From Claveliimonas bilis (GTDB lineage Bacteria > Bacillota > Clostridia > Lachnospirales > Lachnospiraceae), in the NCBI RefSeq assembly GCF_030296775.1, contig NZ_AP027742.1, forward strand, positions 744,001 through 808,000: 64,000 bases of DNA. Reading direction: 5' to 3'. The position numbers and the translations under genes were made by a program. Position 1 is the stretch's first letter. Every line of letters begins with the position of its first letter. Of this stretch, positions 7,747-16,243 are shown in pieces. The notes beneath the pieces were generated by a model, which saw nothing but the letters and a program-made list of their open reading frames with translations, was not told where the DNA came from and made no database searches.

Positions 7747-8756
7747 TGGAACAAAAGAAAACAGACAAGAAAAAAAGAATACTTGAAATACGTAATCTGC
7801 GCGTTCTGTTTCCGGTACACAAAAGATGGCTTCCGGCTGTAGATGGAGTATCCCTTTGTATCAATCCCGGCGAGATTACCGGAGTGGTTGGAGAGTCAGG
7901 GTCTGGAAAGAGTGTTATGTCGCAGTCAGTTCTTCGTCTGCGGGATCACGACACAGCAGTGCGCTATGAAGGAGAAATCCTTTTCCATGAGGAAGATCTG
8001 TTAAAAAAGCCTCTAAGAGAAATGCAGGATATCAGAGGAAACAGTATTTCTGTTATTTTCCAGGATCCGCTTAATTCCTTAAGTCCTGTGCACACAGTAG
8101 GAAGTCAGCTTGAGGAAGTGCTTCTTCTTCATAAAAAGATAAGCAGGGAGGAAGCCAGGAAGAAAGCCGTTCAGATGCTGGGGCTGACAGGGATACCTGA
8201 TCCTGCGACCAATATGAAAAAGTATCCGTTTGAGCTATCCGGAGGAATGCAGCAGCGTGTTATGATTGCTATGGCGCTGGCCTGTGAGCCGGAACTTCTG
8301 ATTGCAGATGAACCGACGACAGCGCTGGATGTGACAATTCAGGAACAAATTCTTCATCTGATCAAAGAACTGAATGACAGGCTGGGAATGTCTGTCCTGT
8401 TTATTACTCATGATATGGGAGCAGTATCCAGGCTCTGTCATAGTGTGAAAGTGATGTATTTGGGACAGGTTGTGGAAGACATAAGGACAGAAGAGTTGTT
8501 TCGGAATCCTCTTCATCCTTATACACAGGGGTTGCTTGCCTGTATCCCTCATCTTCATGTGAAGCGGGGGATAAAGCTGCCAACTATACAGGGGACGGTT
8601 CCATCTCTTTCCAACATTCCGGAGGGATGTCATTTCTGCACCAGATGTGCATATGCGGATGAAAAGTGCCGAAAATTAGCGCCTCCGCCTGTAGAAGCAG
8701 CACCCGGACATATAGTCCGATGCTGGAAATATACCGAAAAAGAGAGGAGGGCATGA
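7746..8756 (+). CDS. Peptide ABC transporter ATPase, DppD/OppD type
   Basis: A 336-residue cytoplasmic ATPase. Walker A is GESGSGKS (about 49-56), Q-loop FQDPLNSLSP, signature LSGGMQQR, Walker B LLIADEPT, D-loop ALD, and switch His in ITHD. The C-terminal oligopeptide-family extension contains HFCTRCAYADEKC, a Cys-rich segment that in this family can bind an Fe-S cluster. The ATG at 7746 overlaps the upstream stop (TGATG); a GTG one codon earlier is an alternative start. GGAGG lies at 7729-7733. It works with the next gene as the ATPase heterodimer. Confidence 0.93.
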   Translation: MEQKKTDKKKRILEIRNLRVLFPVHKRWLPAVDGVSLCINPGEITGVVGESGSGKSVMSQSVLRLRDHDTAVRYEGEILFHEEDLLKKPLREMQDIRGNSISVIFQDPLNSLSPVHTVGSQLEEVLLLHKKISREEARKKAVQMLGLTGIPDPATNMKKYPFELSGGMQQRVMIAMALACEPELLIADEPTTALDVTIQEQILHLIKELNDRLGMSVLFITHDMGAVSRLCHSVKVMYLGQVVEDIRTEELFRNPLHPYTQGLLACIPHLHVKRGIKLPTIQGTVPSLSNIPEGCHFCTRCAYADEKCRKLAPPPVEAAPGHIVRCWKYTEKERRA

Positions 8757-9733
8757 AAATGAATCCACATTTTCTGGAAATAAAAGATTTGAAAAAGACC
8801 TATCCTCTGCGGGGAAAAAAGACAAAGCTGTTTGCAGCAAAAGAACGCATGTGTGCGGTAGATCATTTGTCTTTGTACATGGAAGAAGGGGAGACCTATG
8901 GACTGGTAGGTGAGTCTGGATGCGGAAAATCTACGATTGGTCGTACGATCGTGGGACTTGAAAAAGCAGACAGTGGATCCATCCTGTGTGAAGGGAAGGA
9001 ATTATGTGGTCTAAGTGAGCGGGAGTTCCGCCCTTACAGAAAAGACCTTCAGATGGTATTTCAAAATTCTCTTTCAGCTATGAATCCCAGGAGCCGCGTA
9101 GGAGATATATTAGATGAGATTCTTGCAGTTCATGGAGAAAAAGACAATGGGAAAAGGCGGGAGAAGGTGCTGTCGATCCTGCAAAAAGTAGGACTTTCGG
9201 AGGAACATTACTTTCGGTTTCCCCATGAATTATCCGGAGGCCAGGTCCAGCGGCTTGGAATAGCCGGAGCTCTTATAACACAGCCCAGGTTGATTGTTTG
9301 TGATGAACCGGTTTCGGCTTTGGATGTATCTATCCAGGCCCAGATTTTAAACATGCTCGTGGAACTGAAAAAAGAGCTTCATTTGAGTCTGCTGTTCATT
9401 TCGCATGATATTGGTGTCATTCGGTTTATTTCAGACCGGATCGGAGTTATGTATTTGGGGAGACTGGTGGAGGAAACAACAGCAGAACGGCTGTTTGAAC
9501 ATCCGCTTCATCCCTATACAAAGACACTTCTTGCGGCGGTGCCGGACCCCTATATTACAGGGAGAAAGTTTCAGGCTCTTGATGGGGAACAGCCGGTGCG
9601 GACCGAAGGGTTTCAGGGATGTGCATTCCGTAGCAGATGTCCCTATGCCACAAAGAAGTGTGCAGAAGAGGCACCGCAGTTTTGTGAAGTGGAGTCAGGG
9701 CATAAGGCAGCCTGCCACTATATAAAAGAATAA
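8753..9733 (+). CDS. Peptide ABC transporter ATPase, DppF/OppF type
   Basis: A 326-residue partner ATPase. Walker A GESGCGKS is at about 53-60, followed by the Q-loop FQNSLSAMNPR characteristic of DppF/OppF, signature LSGGQVQR, Walker B LIVCDEPVSALD and ISHDIGV. The C-terminal extension has GCAFRSRCPYATKKC. The ATG at 8753 overlaps the DppD stop (ATGA) and has GAGGAGG 5 nt upstream; an open frame to 8666 is just overlap with the upstream gene. This is the last gene of the importer cluster. About 60 nt further on lies the convergent AAA ATPase gene, with an imperfect hairpin (about 9748-9775) between. Confidence 0.93.
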   Translation: MKMNPHFLEIKDLKKTYPLRGKKTKLFAAKERMCAVDHLSLYMEEGETYGLVGESGCGKSTIGRTIVGLEKADSGSILCEGKELCGLSEREFRPYRKDLQMVFQNSLSAMNPRSRVGDILDEILAVHGEKDNGKRREKVLSILQKVGLSEEHYFRFPHELSGGQVQRLGIAGALITQPRLIVCDEPVSALDVSIQAQILNMLVELKKELHLSLLFISHDIGVIRFISDRIGVMYLGRLVEETTAERLFEHPLHPYTKTLLAAVPDPYITGRKFQALDGEQPVRTEGFQGCAFRSRCPYATKKCAEEAPQFCEVESGHKAACHYIKE

Positions 9734-9791
9734 ATGACAGCGCCGGCTTACAGAGAAGCGCTTTTTGCGCCCTCTGCAGACCGGTGCATTT

Positions 9792-11282
9792 TTATGCCAG
9801 CAGTTCTCCCAGCATCTTTTCGTCAAAGACGACTTCAGATACATGATCCACTTCGATCTGATATAATGCATTTGCAGCCAGATGTTCTGCGGTCTGTTCC
9901 AGATCACGGATGCCGGAGGTCGTTACATATTTATTGACAAGGGCGTCAAGAGCCTCTTCAGTTATGGTGCACTCGTGTTCCGCTAGGCCCATACGTTTCA
10001 GAACCTTTGGAAGGGCGTACCTGGAGAAGATGATCTTCTTTTCCTCCGGAGTATAGTCCGGTATGTCAATGACAGCGAAACGGGACATGAGAGGCGCGCT
10101 GATCTGACTTTTATCATTTGCAGTAGCGATGGGATACACTCCTACTGTCGGGATCATACATTCAATGTAGTTGTCGGTAAATCCAAGGTTATCAAGAAGG
10201 GTAAGGAGCACATCGGCAGGATTTCCGTTCCCTTTCCCGGACGCCGCCTTATCCAGCTCATTGATAATAAAAACAAGATTGGACTCCCTCGCAGCAGAGA
10301 AAGCCTCCATGATGATTCCCGGTTTTGCGTTGGCGTAGATACGGGAACTTCCGGTCAGCTGTTCCGGGTCATTGATGGAACTCATGTCCAGTGTTGTCCA
10401 CGGTAATTTTAAAATACGTGCAACTGCGTAGGCGATCTGGGATTTCCCTGTACCTGCCGGTCCTACCAGCAAAAGGCCGTAGGCCGGAAGCGTATGAGTG
10501 CGGTTGATCTGTATGATCGTTTCAATAATTCTTTGTTTTACGCGCTCCATTCCGTAGAGTTCTTCATCCAGGATCCGGCGGGCCTCCACCGGGTCAATGG
10601 ACTCAAAATAATTGGTTTTCCATTTGATATTTAAAACAATAGAAAGGGCTCTTTGAGCATGGCGGCGTTCCTCCAGAGTAACCTCATGGGAACGGGCGAC
10701 GGCAAGATTTCTTCTGGCCCACAAAAGGATAGTGTCCGGCAGCGTTTTGCCGGCACAGGTCATAAAATCCGTAATGCTCTGCAGGCTTGTCAGTTTCATG
10801 TCATCGCCGGTTTCATCCGGCTCTTCCTCTGCACCGTCTTCTTCGGGTTCCGGTGCGTCGCTGGAGAGCAGTCTTTCAATAATAAACTGAAGAAATCCAT
10901 CCTCAGCGGAAAGTTTGGTTCCTTTTCCGAAAGCGATCTCGCGGATCTTATAGACAGCATATCCGTCTGCCAGATTTTTCCCGGAGAGCCTTACGTGGAT
11001 GCGGTTTTCTCCCAGCCAACGGAGGAGGGGGACAAAACGGGCGTCTATTTTTAAAATGTTGGCGCTGGCGGTTCCGTCCTCTTCGTCAAATTCAAATGCG
11101 GTGCGCTTGTCCGGATTAGTGAAAACGCCGCAGGAGTGATGTTTCCAGTCCTTCTGCCGGTTGTCCAGTATAAGAATAGGAGCTTCAGGCGTAGGCAGCG
11201 ATTCGCTGGAATAAAATATGGAGTAGGTACATTCGGAAATGTCTGCACCCTGGGGTTCGTTGCGAAAATCAAATACAGGCAT
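9792..11282 (-). CDS. Lon-like AAA ATPase without protease domain
   Basis: A 496-residue cytoplasmic protein. The N-terminal ~130 residues are a beta-rich domain of unknown family, followed by an acidic linker (about 142-160: EPEEDGAEEEPDE). The helical segment ending in DEELYGMERVKQRI leads into an AAA domain like that of Lon: Walker A GPAGTGKS (274-281), Walker B VFIINELDK (337-345), sensor-1 ATAND and the arginine-finger region LMSRF. No Ser-Lys Lon protease domain follows. Walker B has Asn where Asp is usual (NE instead of DE). AAAGGAG precedes the ATG. It is transcribed alone. Function is unknown; an ATP-driven remodeller is the inference. Confidence 0.8.
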   Translation of the reverse strand: MPVFDFRNEPQGADISECTYSIFYSSESLPTPEAPILILDNRQKDWKHHSCGVFTNPDKRTAFEFDEEDGTASANILKIDARFVPLLRWLGENRIHVRLSGKNLADGYAVYKIREIAFGKGTKLSAEDGFLQFIIERLLSSDAPEPEEDGAEEEPDETGDDMKLTSLQSITDFMTCAGKTLPDTILLWARRNLAVARSHEVTLEERRHAQRALSIVLNIKWKTNYFESIDPVEARRILDEELYGMERVKQRIIETIIQINRTHTLPAYGLLLVGPAGTGKSQIAYAVARILKLPWTTLDMSSINDPEQLTGSSRIYANAKPGIIMEAFSAARESNLVFIINELDKAASGKGNGNPADVLLTLLDNLGFTDNYIECMIPTVGVYPIATANDKSQISAPLMSRFAVIDIPDYTPEEKKIIFSRYALPKVLKRMGLAEHECTITEEALDALVNKYVTTSGIRDLEQTAEHLAANALYQIEVDHVSEVVFDEKMLGELLA

Positions 11283-11497
11283 ACTTGTATCTCCTTTAGA
11301 TGATAGTTTTTCTGACTGCTATCTTAACACATTTCCGCCTGTTCGTAAATTGACAGTGTTATAAAACAAAGGTGAGATAACAAACAAAAAGGCAAATAAA
11401 AAAATAAATCGAAAAAGACAGAAAAATGTGATAAACTTTAAATAGATTCGCAATTTGGCAAACAGCAATTCAATAAAAAGTAGAAAGGAAGAGAAAA

Positions 11498-11860
11498 ATG
11501 GAAAAGAACGTATTAGATTATGTAGTAGAGAAAACAAAGGAACTGATCGCAGCTCCATCCTGCAGCCAAGAGGCAAAGGAAGCAGCCCAGGCGTGGCTGG
11601 ATGCGGTAGGGACAGAAAAAGAGGCGGAAGAAACAAAAAAATATATCGCAGAATTAGAAGAAGATATTGTGACAGTAGATGGTCTGATCGCTTTTGCACA
11701 GTCAGAGGCCGGAGCTAAAGTATTCGGCGGAGAGGAAGCGGCAAAAGGGGTGGCTGCTCATGGACAGGATCTGAAAAAAGCAGGGGCAAAATACTGCGAC
11801 TGTCCGGCATGTGCGGCGGTGGAAGCAATTCTGGCGAAGAAAGACAGGATTCTTTTATAG
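11498..11860 (+). CDS. Small conserved protein with C-terminal CxCPAC motif
   Basis: A 120-residue, mostly helical, Ala/Glu/Lys-rich protein ending in KYCDCPACAAVEAILAKKD. Cys also occurs near residue 22 (SCSQEAKEAAQAW). The Cys cluster could bind metal or be redox active. I recall similar small proteins in Lachnospiraceae being auto-labelled 'molecular chaperone Hsp90', but nothing here resembles the Hsp90 ATPase, so that name should not be transferred. AAAGGAAGAG precedes ATG. The 215-nt gap upstream is AT-rich and separates it from the divergent AAA ATPase gene; it contains a TTGACA at about 11349 but no convincing -10 at the right distance. The wall-protease gene follows 34 nt downstream. 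Confidence 0.7.
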   Translation: MEKNVLDYVVEKTKELIAAPSCSQEAKEAAQAWLDAVGTEKEAEETKKYIAELEEDIVTVDGLIAFAQSEAGAKVFGGEEAAKGVAAHGQDLKKAGAKYCDCPACAAVEAILAKKDRILL

Positions 11861-11894
11861 AAAACACGAATGATCTGAAAAGGGGGGGAAAGGA

Positions 11895-14800
11895 GTGAAG
11901 AAAAAGGCGACGGCATCAGTTTTAGCAGCGGTACTGGCAATTTCTGTGATTCCGGTGACAGCCCCGGCAAAGGAAGTATCGGCTGAGAATACGGAACAGA
12001 GGGAATACGGAGTGCCGGGAGAAGACTATGTGGATGGGCAGGTAATCGTACGCCTGCGGGAAGAGCCGGAGGCAATGAAGAGGGAAAAGAGAAGTGGAAG
12101 TGTTCTGGAACAGTATGAGACAGAATCCCTCATTGACCTGGAAAACATCACAGCTTCTCGTCAGACATCAGCGTCAGCTTCGGCAAGGAGCCGGACTGGC
12201 ATATCAGCAGATGAGATCGTGCTGGTAACAGGCGACAATACAGAAGAAATGATCCGGGAGCTGGAAGAGGATCCCAGGGTAGTATATGCAGAGCCTAATT
12301 ACATTATGGAGCCTTATGATGTTCCGTCAGACCCGGGCTATGAATATCAGTGGGGACTTAAAAATACATTGAATGATGCGTCCCATGCAACAGACATTCC
12401 GGCGGTGGATATGAATGTCGAAGAGGCATGGTCAAATGCCGGAAGCAGTTCTGATACGCCTGTTGTTGCTGTGATAGACAGCGGTGTAGACTACAATCAT
12501 CCTGATCTGAAGGACGTAATGTGGAAGGACGGATTGAACTATCCGGAGCTGACAGCTCTTGGAGGAGGGGCGTATGGTGTAAATTATTCAGGTGCAGGAC
12601 CGACGGATGATCCAATGGATTTTCTGATGGGGCATGGAACACACTGTGCTTCAATAATCGCTGCCCAATGGAATAACGGCCAGGGAACGGCGGGAGTAAG
12701 CTCTTCAGCCCGGATCATGGCGCTCGATTTCCTTACAGGAAACTCTGCTACCAGCAATGCGATTCTGTGTTACCGCTATCTGATCACAGCAAAGAAAGCC
12801 GGGGTTAATGTAGCGGTTGTAAATAATTCCTGGGGGCCCGGCACTTATGACGGATATATGCTCCAGAGTGTTTCTGATGTGGTGACGGAAGCAGGAATGG
12901 AAGGGATTTTATCCTGTTTTGCAGCCGGAAATAACTATGCAGATAATGACAGAAATACAGGGAGCATAATAAACAGTCCCTATGTTGTAACGGTAGGAGC
13001 GATGGACAGTGAGGGATACCGGGCCGGTTTTTCTAATTACGGAAGGCAGACCGTAGATGTGTTTGCGCCAGGTACACAGATTTTAGCTTCTACAACTACA
13101 GATACCTCCATGTATTCAATGGAAAACCATGAAATGCCTGTACAATATCTGCCATGGATACAGGACAGGGAAGACAGCTATTTTTATGAAGATTTTGAGG
13201 ATGCGGATGACAGAGTAGAATTAAGACTTTTGGATGAAGGAGAGAAAGAAGCCGAAAGAGCAGTTCCGTCCCGGGGATATTCCAGCAGCAGAGGGCTGGA
13301 AGTTTCTTTGGACAGCATTGAAGAAGGGGAGGAGTTTACGCTGGAAATTGAATTTTCAGCAGAAGACCTTGCGGCTGTTGATCCATTAAAGGAATTGCAT
13401 CTGGCGTTTGCAGGATCTTTTGACGGAGCAATGAAAGAAGAGGTTGTACGGTTTGCGCAAAATACCGGGGAAAAATGGGATCTCCTGTACTCGACTCAAA
13501 CAGTAAACGGGGGATTCTATCCGGCTTACTTGGCGGTGAGGGACAGTAACTGGAATATTTCCAGTACCTGCCTTTCCAGCAGAGAGTTTTTGACAGATGC
13601 GGATGGAGATGGGAGCATTGCGATCAGAATGAGGGGGACCATGACCGGAAAAACAGAGGGGGCGGCGTTTCACCTTGATAATGTGGGATTTGGAAAAAAG
13701 GCCAGCGACTATTATTATTCGGACGGGACTTCCATGGCAGCGCCGGCAGTATCGGGAGTAGCGGCTTTGGCAGCGATGGTATATGGTGCAGATAACGGTG
13801 ACGATGCAGGAGAGATTCGAGCGCGCATAATCGGTGCAGTGAACCGGGAGGATGGAATAGATTTAGAGGACAAGTCAGTGTCCGGAGGTTTTCTGGATGC
13901 AGGGGCCGTTTTCGATGATTCCAGACTTGTTCCGGTAGTGAATGAGCTGAAGCAGCAGGATAAGACAGCGGAACTTTGCGGCTATTTCTTTGGAGAGGAG
14001 CCGGGGACAGTGACGGTAGGAGGCGTGCAGGCTGAGGTGACGTCATGGTCACCGGAGAGTATTACAATTGTCTTACCGGATGGATCAGCAGGAAATCAGC
14101 AGATTGTTGTTTATACGGCAGGTGGAAAATACGGACAGAATTTTTTGGATATTGGAGCGACATCTGTAGGATTTCAGGAGCTTGCAGCTCCGGATTTGGA
14201 TTACGGAGAACTAAGTGGCGTTGATCTTACAAGTCGCAATGGGCTATGGCTGCATATGGCAGGGGCAGGCGGCAAGATCCTCTGCCTTGCAGCAATGGAG
14301 GAAACGGGCAGCATTTATATGGAACAATATAGTATTCAAGATAATACATGGAAAAAAGTCAGTCTTCCGAAAGATGATATCATAGTGTCCCCCTATAAGG
14401 AATATTATTCCATGGCTGCAGGAAAAGATAAAATTTATATGATATATTTCAATGCTCAGGGTCAGATGGAACTTGGGACTTATGACACAAAGACAGAAAC
14501 ATGGGATGTTGCAGCGGTAGATATGAGTACTGGTTTTGGGCAGCTGGCAGTCTATCAGGATCAGCTTCTTGTCATAGGAGGTGAAGGAGAGAATTGTGAA
14601 AATACTGCAGTAATTTATGCTCTTGATCCGGTGACAGGAAAAGTATCGGATTCTGAAATTCCAGATCTTCCGGAAGGGAGAAGTGGAGCTATGGTTTCCG
14701 TATCCGGTAATAATCTGATCGTATGTGGAGGATATGATTCTTTTGTAGAATATATACAGGGTCAAAATGAGACTGTATATGGGAATATAATGATTTATGA

Positions 14801-15401
14801 CGGAAAGAGATGGAAGGTAAGCGGGGCGGATTTTTTCCGCGATGCAAACGGGCAGTTTGATTCTCTTCAAACACTGGATTTTGCTTTGTCAGCTACTGAT
14901 GACGGTATGATCGTGACAGGGCCGGTATCTGGTCTTGGGACAGAGCAGATGAGGGATACATGGAAATATGATCCTGATGCAGATGTTTGGAGCAGTGACG
15001 GTAATCTTCGTTTTCATGGGACGAAGACAACGGAAAACGTCGGCACAGCGGTAGACGGTCTGTTTTATGTACTGGCAAGAACGGATTCAGGGGCTCTGGT
15101 GTTCCGGTCAACTCCGGTGAACTATACAGGAGCAGCAGCAAATCCGGGAGAAAAGCCCCAGGAAGAACCCGGAGGGAACCCGGGAGACAAGCCGGGTGAG
15201 AATCCGGAAGATCCGTCTGGAACCGGAGAACAGGATCAGACAGATCCCGATAAAAATGCAGAAGAGAAAATAGAAAAGACAAAGGCTGAAAAAGCAGTAA
15301 AAACAGGAGATGAAACACAGGCAGCCATTTGGCTGTTATGTGTTCTGGCTTCCGGTACTGTGATCATCCTGCAAAGAAGAAAAAAATGCAATAGAAAGTA
15401 A
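11895..15401 (+). CDS. Cell-wall-anchored S8 (subtilisin-like) protease
   Basis: 1168 residues with a GTG start after GGGGGGAAAGGAG. A Sec signal peptide (about 1-30) is followed by an inhibitor-I9-like propeptide (VIVRLREEPE ... VVYAEPNY, to about 138). The S8 triad is Asp195 (VIDSG), His247 (GHGTHC) and Ser613 (DGTSMAAP), with oxyanion Asn346 (AAGN). A ~195-residue jelly-roll-like insertion (about 408-603) separates the Asn and Ser blocks. Next come an IPT/TIG-like segment (about 680-760) and Kelch-like repeats (about 780-1080). A Pro/Gly/Glu wall-spanning tail, VKTGD (about 1135), a hydrophobic helix and RRKKCNRK form a sortase-type sorting signal. It probably cleaves extracellular proteins at the cell surface. 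Confidence 0.9.
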   Translation: MKKKATASVLAAVLAISVIPVTAPAKEVSAENTEQREYGVPGEDYVDGQVIVRLREEPEAMKREKRSGSVLEQYETESLIDLENITASRQTSASASARSRTGISADEIVLVTGDNTEEMIRELEEDPRVVYAEPNYIMEPYDVPSDPGYEYQWGLKNTLNDASHATDIPAVDMNVEEAWSNAGSSSDTPVVAVIDSGVDYNHPDLKDVMWKDGLNYPELTALGGGAYGVNYSGAGPTDDPMDFLMGHGTHCASIIAAQWNNGQGTAGVSSSARIMALDFLTGNSATSNAILCYRYLITAKKAGVNVAVVNNSWGPGTYDGYMLQSVSDVVTEAGMEGILSCFAAGNNYADNDRNTGSIINSPYVVTVGAMDSEGYRAGFSNYGRQTVDVFAPGTQILASTTTDTSMYSMENHEMPVQYLPWIQDREDSYFYEDFEDADDRVELRLLDEGEKEAERAVPSRGYSSSRGLEVSLDSIEEGEEFTLEIEFSAEDLAAVDPLKELHLAFAGSFDGAMKEEVVRFAQNTGEKWDLLYSTQTVNGGFYPAYLAVRDSNWNISSTCLSSREFLTDADGDGSIAIRMRGTMTGKTEGAAFHLDNVGFGKKASDYYYSDGTSMAAPAVSGVAALAAMVYGADNGDDAGEIRARIIGAVNREDGIDLEDKSVSGGFLDAGAVFDDSRLVPVVNELKQQDKTAELCGYFFGEEPGTVTVGGVQAEVTSWSPESITIVLPDGSAGNQQIVVYTAGGKYGQNFLDIGATSVGFQELAAPDLDYGELSGVDLTSRNGLWLHMAGAGGKILCLAAMEETGSIYMEQYSIQDNTWKKVSLPKDDIIVSPYKEYYSMAAGKDKIYMIYFNAQGQMELGTYDTKTETWDVAAVDMSTGFGQLAVYQDQLLVIGGEGENCENTAVIYALDPVTGKVSDSEIPDLPEGRSGAMVSVSGNNLIVCGGYDSFVEYIQGQNETVYGNIMIYDGKRWKVSGADFFRDANGQFDSLQTLDFALSATDDGMIVTGPVSGLGTEQMRDTWKYDPDADVWSSDGNLRFHGTKTTENVGTAVDGLFYVLARTDSGALVFRSTPVNYTGAAANPGEKPQEEPGGNPGDKPGENPEDPSGTGEQDQTDPDKNAEEKIEKTKAEKAVKTGDETQAAIWLLCVLASGTVIILQRRKKCNRK

Positions 15402-15407
15402 AGAAAT

Positions 15408-16112
15408 ATGAAGAAAGAATATATATTTCGCGGAATATTTTATATTGCCGGTCTGGTGGTACTGGCTCTCGGACTTGTCCTGAATACAGAGACAGGTCTG
15501 GGGGCCTCGCCGATTGTCTCCGTGTCCTACAGTGTCTCTGTTTCCTTTGAACAAAACTTTGGCGATATGACCTTTATTTTGTACTCTCTTTTTGTTCTGG
15601 TGGAAATGGTTCTGCATACATACAGGATAAAAAGAGAAGGAGGAAATCTGAAAAAGATTCTTTTTATGGATTTTTTGCAGATTCCGTTAAGTTTGATTTT
15701 TACACGCTTTATGAATCTTTTTACGGCTCTGATTCCGGATCTTTATACAGAAGGAAAAAGTTCTCCGGGAGAATTTACTGTCCGTATCCTGTTGTTGATC
15801 CTTGCGGTTATCCTGACCGGGATCGGAGCGGCCATGTCTCTTAATATGCGTTTGATCCCCAATTCAGGGGATGGGATCGTTCAGGCGATCGCTGACCATG
15901 TACACAAAGGGGTAGGGTTGGTAAAAAACTGTTTTGATCTCGGATGTGTCACAGTTACTGTGTGCATTAGTCTGATTTTTTCCGGACATCTGATCGGCCT
16001 TGGTATCGGCACTGTTCTGGCAATGATCGGTGTGGGAAGGACGATGGCGGTATTTAATTATTTTCTCTATGAGAAAATGAACCGGATTGCCGGAATGCAG
16101 GATACAATATAG
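15408..16112 (+). CDS. YczE/YitT-like integral membrane protein
   Basis: A 234-residue protein with about five hydrophobic helices: GIFYIAGLVVLALGLVLN, the stretch around FILYSLFVLVEMV, ILLLILAVILTGIGAAMSLN, VTVCISLIFSGHLIGLGIGTV and FNYFLYEKM. The motif GLGASPIVSVSYSVS in the first third and the NSGDGIVQAIA stretch match the YczE / DUF6198 group, whose biochemical role is unknown. It starts 6 nt after the protease stop and ends at a clear terminator hairpin, so it may be cotranscribed with the protease. Confidence 0.7.
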   Translation: MKKEYIFRGIFYIAGLVVLALGLVLNTETGLGASPIVSVSYSVSVSFEQNFGDMTFILYSLFVLVEMVLHTYRIKREGGNLKKILFMDFLQIPLSLIFTRFMNLFTALIPDLYTEGKSSPGEFTVRILLLILAVILTGIGAAMSLNMRLIPNSGDGIVQAIADHVHKGVGLVKNCFDLGCVTVTVCISLIFSGHLIGLGIGTVLAMIGVGRTMAVFNYFLYEKMNRIAGMQDTI

Positions 16113-16157
16113 AACTAAAATCTTGTGTGGATTTTTCTGGTCTTATGACTATTTTTC

Positions 16158-16196
16158 GCCACACGGCTGTGAAAATGCAGCTGTGTGGCATTTTCC
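16158..16196 (+). terminator. Rho-independent terminator
   Basis: GCCACACGGCTG pairs with CAGCTGTGTGGC (12 bp, one wobble) around an 8-nt loop, then ATTTT. It ends the YczE-like gene and excludes translation starts of the MATE gene upstream of it. Confidence 0.8.
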
Positions 16197-16243
16197 TTGA
16201 TACAGGATTTTATGATATATACTTTAGAATAGGAGAGGAAATG

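Noticed and set aside
14244-14870. Minus-strand frame within the wall protease gene
   Set aside because: Shadow of the Kelch-like coding region, with no initiation signals or recognisable family.
16127-16243. Upstream extension of the MATE gene
   Set aside because: It would be translated through a terminator hairpin, and a good ribosome binding site lies before 16244.
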